DNA of 64,000 bases from Gymnorhina tibicen (taxonomy: Eukaryota > Chordata > Aves > Passeriformes > Artamidae), in NCBI GenBank assembly GCA_013399875.1, contig VXAZ01006310.1, positions 186,001 through 250,000 of the forward strand, in the 5' to 3' direction. Under the pieces are notes generated by a model. It was not told the DNA's origin, did not search any database, and saw only the letters and a list, made by a program, of their open reading frames with translations. The position numbers and the translations under genes were made by a program. Shown here one piece after another: positions 33,901-45,650 of this stretch (position 1 is the first letter of the stretch; each line of letters begins with the position of its first letter).

Positions 33901-35336
33901 GGCCATGGGAGGACCGAACCAGCGCGCCTGTGCAGAAGCAGCGCGGAGTGTTGAACAACTTCCTCGCACGGAGGAGAGTTCTCAGCTCCCGAGACAGCCG
34001 TTGTTTATCTCTTAACTGCGGGAGGCGAAGCTCCTTTTCACAAAGGTTTCAAATTAGAGCAGTTTCGTAAACCTGAGCCCCCGGGGTTGAGCATGAAGGA
34101 CTTGTAGATTATGCCAAGAATGGACCTCGTCTGGTAAAACCCTTCCAGAAAGTCCCTTGACTGATGTTATTTTCAGAGTATTTGCTTTCTGATGAGCAAG
34201 GATGAGAGGATGCTGTATTAGCTGTGTTCTGTGCAGGCTGTGAGAACTACTGGTTTTTTTCTAATTATCTCAAATTTAGTGATTCAAGACTGATATTTCT
34301 ATTTTATGTTCTGTAGTGCACCTCTCCCTTTGTTGATTGTTAGCACTGCTCTCGATTCCTCCCACTGCTGTTGTACCACGTGCACATGATTCCTCATGTC
34401 CAGTTGCCAAAGTAGCAGACACAAAAACAAATCAGACGAGCTTTGCAGAAGGTTTTGGGGATTCTTTGGAACAAAAGGTCCCAGAGAAACATATAGTTTT
34501 CTTGAGAACATAATTTATCAGTCTAGTCAAAAGCAATGTGGGAGTTTGGGTTTAGGGTTTGCTGCTGCCTTATTTAAAAATCCACTTTCTGCAAATTTAG
34601 AGGAGCTTGTGATGTTGTAAAAATGTTGAAAAGTGTGACAGCCTTTCAGTCAAACTACGCTTCATTTATTTTCTGTTTACTAACTCCTTTTCACCCCCCC
34701 TTTTCTAATAAAAGGGCATCCCTTTGTGGGATTTAATTTAATTAATTTGTGGGATTGGGATTGCCTGAACTGTAGTCCTGAGTCACAGTTAAGCCTTTTG
34801 GAGCCTTCCTACCTGTGGAACATGGAGGACAGTTTTGACTCAGTATTTCTTTTGGATGTAGCTGATACATTCATATTAATTAGTCATATTTTGAACTTAT
34901 GAGCATCCTGGTGTTATCACAATATAAATTTCAATGCTTCAAAAGAACATTACAGTGGAATTGCATAAGTATGTCCTAAATAACAGCCTCTGAACTGAAT
35001 GCCTCTTATTTAGCTTTTTGATGTGAATTTTTCGTGTTTACTGTTTCCTCTGTCAGTGCTTCTTGTCTCTGTTAAATCAGCTCCCAGTTTCTGAGTGCAA
35101 AATATTTGACAGTATATCCAAGGGGAGAGAAACATCCAGTGGTACTGGTTCTGAGCATAAGGAGTTTTGAGACTGGCTGATTTCTCAGGAGCAAGAATCA
35201 ACATTTCAACAGCTGTAAGTAATTTTTAGGAAAAGTCCCCTGAAAGTGGTTTCACCTGTGTCTGCTTCTTCACTTAATGTAGTGAATTTACGTAGTTCAC
35301 CCTTCCTCTGGCTTTACATTAAAGTGTTTTTGTAGG

Positions 35337-38300
35337 ATGGACTTAGAACTCCTGAAGAGGCTGCGCCAGGCCAACCAGGACCTTCTACAAAGGCTCAGAA
35401 TGAAGCAGGAAGAGATCAGAAAAGGACTTCCCAGCAAGCAACTCCTTCCAGCATCTCTTCATAGCAGCACAGCTGCTGACAGATGTGTCCCCTCACCCAG
35501 GAGAGGTGTATGTGTGGTGTCTGTGCTAGAAATTCAGGGAAGCAAATGGGCCTTGTATGACAGATAGTCACTGCCTATGGTGTGGTGTGGTCAAGGAGAC
35601 ATATGGACATGAAAGTGGAATGAGGAATGTGGAGTCTGTTAGGAAAGTAGCTGCCCTTTGCTTATTGCTTATCCTGTGGTCTCAATCTGTTCTCCTGGCA
35701 AAGGGTTTGGAGATCAGTTCCTGCCTAAGAAAGGCAAGTTTCTTCGTCTAAGATAGGAATGAACATTGTGGAACAAAATCCTTTTGTTTCTTTTAAGCAC
35801 AAGGGCTGAAAGTTCAGTGGTTCCTCAAACTGGGAAAAGCTGCATTTAGCTGGAAGTGGATCTCTTTCTTACCCTCTCCAAAACATAAGGATTTTTCTTT
35901 TTCCCCTGCAGGAATTTGAAGGAGTGAACAGACTAGAATGAGAGGTTGATTTAGTGAGTGAAATGTTCTTATGAAAGGTATTTGTAGTCTGACTGATGCT
36001 ATGTATTAAGAGAGTCTCTGTCCTTACAGAAGGAAAATCAGGTCGATGCAGTCAAGTCTACAGCTGACCCTGGAATAATGGTGTCTGTGGAACCCAGAGA
36101 TGGCCCAGCCCTCAGTTCATGTCTTAAACACAGCAGCAGTGACAGAGGAATACAGCAACAACAAGTGAAGACACAGGAAGGAGCAGGTTTCAATTCCAGC
36201 TTTCCTGGGAAAGAGAAGGATGTTATGCCAGCATCTGCAATCATTATGTGTGGCAGAGAAATCTCCAGAGTGGATGGGGATGGCCATGCTCAAGGAAGTC
36301 CAGAGAAAGAATCCTTCTTCCTGGGACATGGAGAGAACAGAAGACAGTCCACTCTGCTGCATGGTTTCCATGAGAAAAGTCGTCCGGGGCCATCACTGAG
36401 CAGAGTGCAAAATAAAGAGACCAGTGAGCAGCTTGTGGTCATCAGAGAGCCCCATATCCCTAAATCAGTCTTGCTGACATCTCGGTCCAAAGAGTTGAAG
36501 GTAAATGCTTTTCTTATTTTCCTAAATCAGCAGAATGATGGGGAGAAAGGGCCAGGAGAATGTTACCTGCCCTGTTCCCACTGTGTAAATTGGAAGTTGG
36601 GGTCAGAACTGTTCCCAGCTATAGCAACCAGACCCTGCTTTCCTTAGCCAGTGAACTGAAAGACTGGAAATCTGTAACACTTCACTGTGAGGTTCCATGT
36701 CTTTTGCATATGTCATCCACGTGCTGAGGGAGAACAGGCAGGTGCAGTGCTGCTGTTCCACAGTTTGTCTTCATAGGTGGAAGGGCAGGCCCTGGCTGTG
36801 ACCATCCTCCAAGGCATCAGAGTACAGATTGCTTGATCTTTGGGGATGTGCGATGCAGCTCAGCATTTTGTTTAAAGCTCTGAAAAATCCTGCGTTACGT
36901 GGGCAAGTCCCCTGCCTCCTCTTTCTGTTTCATTTATTGGGAAGATAATGGGCTGGTGAGCAAATTCCTGGTAGAGGCATAGATAGAATCCAGTCTCAAA
37001 CTAAGCCACAGCTGTCCCATCTGAACGGCTGCCAGTTGTCTCCTCAGCTGTACCTTTGAATGTCCTGCCAGATGATTAGGAAGTCTTAATGAATTGTTTT
37101 CTTTCAGAAGGAAGCTCGTCATGTGACTTTTCAGCCTGACCCTGAAGAAGATGCCATACCTGTGAGCAGCTGGTCTGCTCATCCTTTCCTGGGCTATGAC
37201 TGGTTTGCAGGTGAATCCTAACTCTGAAGCAAAGCTCTCAGCGTGATGTGGTGATATTAAGAGTTAAAACACAGTTTATGATCCTTTTGAGGTGTGACAG
37301 AACTGTTGTCCTAGGGCCAACGGAGCAGGTCCCAGCAAAGGGGCTGCAGCTTTGTCAGAGGCCCCTCTCCAGACCAGAGATGACCTGTGCTTACCTGGAG
37401 TGGTGAAGTAGCAGTGGTATGGGAATCCAGGCAGCAAATGGCAAAGCCAAGTGGGGTCAGAAGCGATACCAAATACATGGAATGAATGAATGCAATAAGG
37501 GACCCAAACCACACAGTAAATCTCTGGCTTGACATGATGTTCTGCCCTTCTCATTATTGTTACTTTGTTTTGACTGTTTCTTGTGAGGCTTGCTTTGGTA
37601 CTTTCCCAAATTTTGTAAATCATTGAACTTTTCTCTTGGTGTTCTCAGGGCTCCTTGATACAAAGTCTTCAGTAACAGAAAAATCTGAGCAATACTTTGC
37701 TGAGCTGCAGGAGTTTCGACAGGCCAACAGAGAAACCTGTATTCATCAGCAGCACCTGGAGTAAGTGGGAATGGGGAAGGGCTGAAGCAGCAATGTTCAA
37801 TCCCTTAGTAATCCCTGTAATAAAGAGAACCATAGTCTGATTGGAGCAGGATATTGCAAGTGTGGCTTTGAGGGCCTTTATTTACCTCCCAGTCATGTGT
37901 GCTTGGAAAAGGCAGTGCTGTTCAGAGGGCCAGCCCCTCTGTCACTAACTGATTTTCTTGTGTGTTTCTTTAGGCCCAAGGCTCTGGATTGCACAGGTCC
38001 TGAACAAGAGCTGGATTTGATAACTGGTTCCCATAAGTGTAAGATCATATTTCTTCCTAATGCAATTTCTGTGAATAAACAACTGAGCAGTCTTTACTTG
38101 TCATCCTGAGAGAGTACCACATCATGCAAGACAAGCAAGAATGTGTTACTTTCAGCTGCAGCTTTTCAACCAGATTCAACTTCCTGCTCCAAAGATGCTT
38201 GAGTCTTCTAGGGATCCTCTCTCAGTGTCATTTTAATTTGTCAGGGTTTCTTGTAATTGGATAATGTTCTGTTTTTAAATTAAAGAGGTTGAAGTTTTGT

Positions 38301-40446
38301 TTTTGCTTTTTAGGAACTTACTTGGGGACAGGAAATGTGTAAGATATTTCAGGAAAAGCAGCTCTTTTTATAGAACGCAGGTGTGGCACTGTGGTAGAAC
38401 ACAGCTTTTTGGGCTGGGTTCAGGGACCTTGTGACAAACAAGAACTACTATGAAGGTTTGTTGCTCTGTGCAGGTGTTTACTGTTACAGATTAAACCAGC
38501 GCCTCTTCACCATCCCCATGGATTCAGAATCTGCCTGCCCTGTGTGTAAGATCCCACATACCCACCAGCACCTGGGGACACTGGAAGAGCCAACCTATGT
38601 CAGGTGAATAAGAATTACTGCTTTGTAATACGCAGAACTCAAGGAAACAATAGGGAAGAAAAAGCTGATCAGGTGAAGGAGAAAAGAGCATCACAACAGC
38701 TCTGTAGAAGGTTGCTGTTTTCAAGGCAGAGATATCTCTTGCTTAAAAACTCCTTACTGATCTTTTCTATAAGCACAAACAGTCTTGAAATCAATGAGAA
38801 ATGCAGGTTTTGTCTGAATTTGGTCCAGAATTTGAATGTACATGTAAAATGTCTACTCCCTAATCCAAAACTTGCTCACTTGGTTCACTTTGGAGTTAGA
38901 CCCTTGGATTCTGAGTGGGAAGGCATGCAGATTCCCTGTGCCTTGGCAGAGGTGTAGGCAGTTACTTCCCTTGTGTGGTTCCAGGGTCAGCATTCCCAGG
39001 TCTGCCCTTTTGCCAGCCTACAAGTACAAAGCCCATCGCAGGAGGAGCTTTGAGCCGGCAGATGATCTAGCACTGCCTTCGGTAAGTTGCTGTCTTCCTG
39101 TTGATGGCACGGTCCAGGCTGGGCCTTGTTTTATAGCAAGAAGGAAAGAGAATCTGGGACTCATTCCCCTGGCAGAGTTTTCACTAAAATTTTTGAAATG
39201 CATCAGTGAGATAGCCAGAACATCCTTTGGTGTGTTCTGAGTTCATGCCTTTGTGTGAGTGGCATAAAGTGTATGACATACTTCCAATGCTTTACACTGC
39301 ACAGAAGAAAATACCATGTGGAGCTGTATCCTTCTGGGGCAGATTTGGCTGACTTGTTTCAGGCATTGGCCTCTCAACATGATGAACCATAGCTAAGAGT
39401 GCCTGTGTTTGTTTCCACAGATGTTAAGGAGTCTGAAAGGCAAGTGTCCATGAAGTATTCACAAAATCAGTAGTGGCAAGAATGGATTTAAAACTGCTAT
39501 TGTATTGCTGGCCCTGTATTCCAGCCCGTAGTCAATGCTGCAGGCAGTATTGCTAATCTAACCTAGCCCAGGCCTGGAGATTTCCAGGGAAGAGGTGGGA
39601 GGAAGCTTGGTTTTGAGGTTTAGGGAACTGGATGAGTCAGTTGAGACAGGTTCAGAGAGGTCGGGTGCTTGAGTTCACAAAGCAGGAGATCAGTTTAGAA
39701 AGGTGGAAGAGGGGACAACAGTGTAGTTCTCCTTTGAGATTTCATTTATTTCCTGCTAGTCATATAAAACTCCTCAAATAATAGATTAATGACTCACTTA
39801 AACCTCCCTTTGCAGAAGTTAGTTCTAAATAATAACAGGCCACAACAGATAAAAAAGGGGTAAAGCATTCCCATCTTTTTTCACAGCATTGCCTGGCTGG
39901 CTGGGAAAATATGGTCCCTTCCAGCAACCCCCTGCTCAGCAGTTTGGATCTGCGAGCCTCACTGGAAGAGAAGCCTTCTCCTTATCCTCGCCTGGTAAAA
40001 ACAGCCTCCAGAGTCCCAGGAGATGTTGGGAATTGCACAGATGGAAATTGCGGCCCTATCTCTAAAGGGTGTGATGATTACTGAGGGCTGAGCAAATGAA
40101 AATGCCTTGAAGAGTATCTCCTTATCACTGCTGGGAAATGTTTTCCTTCTGCTGACTGGTGTGCGCAGAGACAAGAAAGCAAATGGAGCTGAATAACAGG
40201 AAAAAGCCTGTTCAGCTCACCAGTCTTCATCAAAATGGGAAAAGTCACTTTGGCATTCTTTGATTAATATCCTCTTTATTTGGATTCCAGGAGTCAGTGT
40301 CCAGACTGTCAGGAGAAGCCAGAATTGACAAGTTTCTGCACCTGCCTCACTTGGCACACTTGAGGTTTAGCAGAGCAAACCAGGACACCAGAGAGCAGCT
40401 CTCAGTTCAGACCCCACTCCCTCAACACTCTGGACCATTGACTTGA
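35337..40446 (+). CDS. MIIP: MIIP, migration and invasion inhibitory protein
   Basis: In mammals MIIP binds IGFBP2 and restrains cell migration, with roles in HDAC6 and cell-cycle control (family knowledge). Nine coding exons: 35337-35507, 36030-36500, 37108-37210, 37649-37760, 37974-38038, 38474-38603, 38985-39081, 39887-39994, 40291-40446. Phases agree and give 470 aa, longer than the 388 aa of human because the region encoded by exon 2 is expanded and poorly conserved. Recognition rests on the core RHVTF...FLGYDWFAG, on YFAELQEFRQANRE, on the cysteine cluster CVYC-x17-CPVC (308-332), and on the RRRSFEPADDLALP block. The N-terminus (LLKRLRQANQDLLQRLRMKQ) is predicted helical. The start codon follows two bases after the acceptor. 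The donor after 35507 (GTATGT) was chosen because it alone keeps phase 0. Confidence 0.92.
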
Positions 40447-40486
40447 TTGCCCTGGGGATGGGCACAGCACGTGGAAACAACTCAGA

Positions 40487-40511
40487 AATAAAGCATTTGG
40501 ATAAAAATAAA
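40487..40511 (+). terminator. MIIP: MIIP polyadenylation signals
   Basis: Two AATAAA hexamers, at 40487-40492 and 40506-40511, lie 41-65 bases after the MIIP stop. This gives a very short 3' UTR. Confidence 0.75.
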
Positions 40512-43500
40512 TCTTAGGACAGATTTTCCCCAGTTTTCGTAGTCATGCGCATATGTGGGTAACCAATATACAGATCTGAGTTTGTACAGTCCACTGTGTT
40601 CACTTTGCATTTTTTTGCCTTTTACAGCTACTTCTGAGCAGCTGCATGAGCTGTCCCAGCTGGGACAGGATAAAGGCATGTGTCCAGGATCAGTAGTTCA
40701 TCTGCCACCTCAACTGAGTAACCAGCAGTTTAGCGTTAACTCTGAATGCCAGGGTGAGGAATTGGCCTGTGAAGGGCCTGGCTCAGTGGAGTGACACAAA
40801 TATGTTTACTTCCAAATATTTGAAACATGACATGTAATTTTCTAGTGCCTTAAACTTGAGTTCCTCAATAATTTAGTAACAGTTTTAAAAATACAGTTTA
40901 TTCTCAGTGCAACGTGTGTAGCTACAGAGTGTATTACATCAGAGTAACTTTGAATGTGGAAAAACATGTTAAAGTAAAATGAGATTTTATTCATCAATGA
41001 GCTAGATAATGCCTTAAAATGTTTGCAAATTTTGCTTGCCTCTGCTTTTCCAAATTTTCTGGAGAGAAACCAAAAAAGCATTTTAGAATTTTTAAATTGT
41101 AGAAACCAAAATACTTCACATAGTGTGATTTGTTTGAACTTTATAGACCGATCTCACTTTCCTTGTCTGAAAACAATAAAACGGATGTTTTATTTTGCTT
41201 TGAATTTTCTGAAACAGAAATTCCTGAATCAAATGTATTTCTAAAGTTTCTAATGAGCTAACTTGAGAGAATGAATTTGGTTTGTGCAGCTTCTTGGCAT
41301 TCACTGTTACTTTTATATCAAATACATCATTTATTAAATCAAATCCTTTTTAAACAAGGACAGGAATATTGCAAGTTTATGAAATCTTAATGTAAGACTT
41401 GGAATGAAAAATGAAAAGCATGACAATTTTAGCATGACTTTAGCTCTGGGTTACATATCTGTAGGGTAAAGTGAGTGGAATGGGTCATGTAATTTCCATT
41501 ATTGGAAATACTAATTTTAAAATAAACTAATCCAGTGACTATAGAACACTAGGTGCCAAATTTTATACCAAGTAGGGCACATTCAACATTTTCACTACCT
41601 TGCCTTCAAACCCAAAACATAAGACATCATAAACCTTTCCTTAATTTATCCTGAAATAAATTACAGCAAGCCTGTTCCACTCTATAAAGAGAGAAAATGT
41701 AATGCTGTAGATTCAGACCTATGTTAGATCTCTCTGGTGGATGCAGGTTGGAACCAAAGTTGAATTCAAAATGTCTCTTGATGGGAATACACTCAGTCTT
41801 TCAGACTTGTGAATGCATTGGAGGTCTGATTATGACTCTTTCTCCACTAGAAACAGGTGAAAGAAGTTGGTGATGCTGCCCCTGCTCACTCAAGTTTGTC
41901 TCTTTGTGTGTTGATTCTGGCCTGTGTGGTCCTGCCTTCATTTGCAAGCTCAAACAGACTGAAAATGCTGTTTGTGGAGCCTCTTAAATTCATGTCCCCT
42001 CCCCCCCTCTCCACTGCATGGCGTCTGGAGTAGCTTAAGTCCAAACCTGCACAGGTGGCCTTTCAGCCATGTGCTGTGAGGACCATTTTGAATGTGGATA
42101 CAGGAATGTTTTGTACTGTAATAACAAGGTTTTGCACAGTGGCTTTGTCCTGCAGCATGTTACACAATCCTGGATAACACACCCTTCCATGCAGGATTTC
42201 ACCGGTACATTGTAAAGGAACACACCTACTTACTGCTTGAAAACTTGCATTTCAGCCAGTGTTAAAGCAGCTTCTGCACTTGGACAGTGGACTCTGTGCT
42301 GGAGCCAGTGCTGGGATCTGCATTTCCAGGAAGAACAGAGGTTGGGGGTGGGTGTGTGTGGGTTGTCAGGATTGTGGGTTAGGAACACAGAAATGTTTTG
42401 AGGCCAAGGGTTTCCTAAGCCTCAAAATAATACAAGCACTGGACTTGATTGTGTAGGCATGGAATTCTGGGATAGCTTGTCTGCTGTTCCTGAAGGTAGG
42501 CTTGACCTGGATTTATATTTTTTACCATTTCTAGCACTTAGGAACATGCTGGTTTAGTCTGGGCAGCTGTTTATCCTGTTAATGGCTGGCTCTGTGTGTG
42601 CTCGTTTGTCAGTTCTCTTCTGCCTGATGTTTTGGTGATAAAGGTGGTGGTTTAGTTCCCCTTTCTGACTGTATTGCATGTATATAACACTGATTCATGA
42701 GATGGGAAATCCAGTTTTGCTTAATTAGACAAATTAGATGCAGTAAATGTTGGATTTGTGGTTGGTTTGAACAGAGCAATGTAGTTCAGCTGTTAAAACA
42801 CAGCTCCCACCTACTTCTCAGTACCAGTGTTAGATGGCCTTTAGTGTTTGTTCCCCTTCTCTTATAAAGGTAGTTTTCGTGATGTCTCAGGATCAGGTGT
42901 TTCTTGCTGTCAGTACATTGTAAGAATCAATATCAAGAGTTTTGAATGAATGTAGTGCTGATTTATGTGTTCTGTTTTGTTATCAGCACATCAAGCAGTG
43001 ACTGTCCCCAGAAATCCCAGGTGAAACAGCTGCATGTGGCTTGAACTTGCTTTTTGAATCATTTGCAAACTTTGATTTTGGGGGCTTTCATCTCTTTGGA
43101 ACTTGTGTTTTCAAAGCCCATAATAATTTGTTTTCAGAGTGTCTTAAATTTGAAAACATAAGAGAAGTTCTACTCCTTCTCTTTGGAGTCAAACCCCTCA
43201 ATTTCACCAGCTCCCTGGCTAATGGCTGACCAAAACTAAGGACTTGGTTTTCTCCCTTCCATTGGTTTCTGCAGAGCAAGACTTCCAGGAAGAGGAAAAC
43301 AACACCTGAAATTTTTAGGGCTGAGATGCTCAGCTAGTCAAAGAAAATAAGTTTTACAGTCTTTGGAAAAACTGCATCCTGAAAATCTTCCCATTTGATT
43401 CTTTCACAAAAATTATTTAATATTTCCCAAGTTTCTTTTGTTCATGTCCGCAAAGGAAAGTTCATCTGGCTTCTGTTATTAGTTAAGCTTTAAAACTCAG

Positions 43501-43807
43501 CTTTTGGATGAGGCGAACCAGAGTATCAAGAAAGGATATGAGTTACCCAAAAGGTCTGTGACACTATGGGGAACTAATGAGTCCCACTTCTGTGTTTTAA
43601 CCACCTGGCCAGTCTTCCCTAAACTTTTTTATTTTCTATTTGGGATTAAAATGTATAGAATTGAGGCTCTTGGTGCTTTTTCCAATTGCTTTACCAAGAG
43701 CTCTTTTCTATGGAGAATGTCCATGTCTAGCTATACCATCCTTCCAGAAGTTGTAGTCAGAATTACTGAAAGTACAGACATGGTGTGATCTCTCATCTAA
43801 GGTCATT

Positions 43808-43840
43808 TCTCTCTCTCTCCCTCTCCCTCTCTGTCTCTCC
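43808..43840. repeat. (CT)n microsatellite, imperfect
   Basis: A pyrimidine tract of CT dinucleotides is interrupted by CCCT and TGT. Confidence 0.85.
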
Positions 43841-45608
43841 CAGCTTGTGAGCATAGTAATTCTGTGATATGGTTTTGGTTTCTTTCATGGAAGCCACAGC
43901 TTTCTTGAGAGAACTGAGTTCTCTGTCAGCTCTTCTCATTTTTCAGTCTGACTCAAAATGTACTTTAGTTTTGAAGCTACTATAGGGCAGTAAAAGACAT
44001 TTTATACAGATTTTCTTTTTGTTACATTAGTTATTTTATCACTTTATGTAAGGCAGTAGTACTAGCTGAGGTAATGAAAACAAAGGTATAAGATTTTGTT
44101 ATCCACATAAAATATATCTAAATGACATGTAAAGAAATGTAATTGGAAATTAAGACATGTTATCTTTGTTATTAATGTGGTAACCTTTTTTTTCCTGATG
44201 GTAACTCGTTTTAAGCCATTGCTACATTTTAGCACAAGAGCTTTAAACCCTCTTCCTTGTTGATCACAGTGGACAAATATACCAAGGTAAACTGCTGAAT
44301 CAAGACAGCTCTCAGATCATGTTTTCAAGAGCACCTGCAGTGTATTTAATGGATTGAAATGACGTAATTAAACGGATTGACAAATATTTAATACTGAGAA
44401 TGAGAAGTGTATGTGCCAATAAATAAATATCGGTACCAGAGTGGCATAGAGGGACAGAATTTTGCCAGTCTGTGGCATAAATGAGGTTTTATTTCTTCTT
44501 CCATGTGTGATTTCAAATACTGTGTCAGCTACAGCCAGTTCAAACCCTGATGACTGGCTGTGTGATGTATCTCAGTAAGATCCCATCGCACCGGTGTTGC
44601 TCTCCCTCCTGTCTGTCCTCTTTGGGCTACAGAAAGATTTCCTGAGAAGTTCGGTATGTTGGCTTTTCTTACAATGCTTAAAATCATCAAGATCCTGTGT
44701 ATTGTTACCACAGGATAATGTCACTATCCAGGATACCTGGGAACAGAGCTCTCCGATGGCTAAATGCATAAATAGATCAAGAAAGGCAGCAAGAAAGTAA
44801 TTCTTGGTTTTCTTCCTCTCTTCATTTTTTGCTTTCCTTTTTTTAACTATGAGATGCTCTGCACTTTTCATTGCAGGAAATGCCTTAATTTCTCTTCCTT
44901 TTTTTAATTTGTACCCCAAGGTATGCAGCATGTATCTCAACCAGCCCTGCCTTTGGTACTCCTCAGGCTCCTTGGGAAGTTTCAAGCTCTGGTGTTGTTT
45001 CATCTGGCTAATGAACAAGAATTTGGTGACGTTTTGTCAGCGTACTGCAATGCTCTTGGTGCCTTTTCACTGGTCCTAAAATATGAGCCAGACACAGTTA
45101 GGTGATGAAAAGGGGTTACCTTTATAAGGATCCTTATAGTACACAAAATGCTAGATGGAAAGCGCCGAAGAGGCACACGTAACATAAAGTGGATACAATT
45201 TTTATATGTTTAGCAAGTTAGCATAACTGCCAAGAATCCCCAATTAGAGACATAGGTGATGAGGTAATTCCTCCCTGGTTCTACCCTTTTCTGAAACCCT
45301 CCACCCTCATAGATAGGAACTAAACTTTGTTAATGAAAATGTGTCTCGAAGAGCTGGTATCAACCTTGGCTCCCAGAGAGCCTAACCTTGGACCCCCAGG
45401 GCTTGGAGCTGCTAGGGAATTTATTTTGTCTTGCTGTCTAAAAGAATGGGTAAAATGGTAGCTACAAATACAATAATAGGCTACAGAGCTACAAATATAT
45501 ATGTAAAGAATATAGAGAATATATAAAGGCAAAAAAAGCAAACATCAGTTTGGCATCACTCTGAATAGTAACACTAACAGACACTGAAATACAGATTTTA
45601 GGCAAGGT

Positions 45609-45650
45609 ATTTTAATATGTATTTAATATTAATATTTAATATTTAATATC
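45609..45650. repeat. AT-rich simple repeat
   Basis: Tandem TTTAATAT/ATTTAATA-like units make up about 40 bases of almost pure A/T. Confidence 0.8.

Noticed and set aside
33344..34070. Long open frames on both strands in the MIIP CpG island
   Set aside because: GC-rich DNA with few stops. The translations are Pro/Arg/Gly/Ala-rich with no conservation, and overlapping frames are open at once, so this is a composition artefact.
40628..40794. Open frame after a TTTTACAG acceptor, possible alternative last exon of MIIP
   Set aside because: It lies beyond the MIIP poly(A) signals. Its open frame is out of phase with the phase-0 ends of MIIP exons 7 and 8, and it resembles nothing known.
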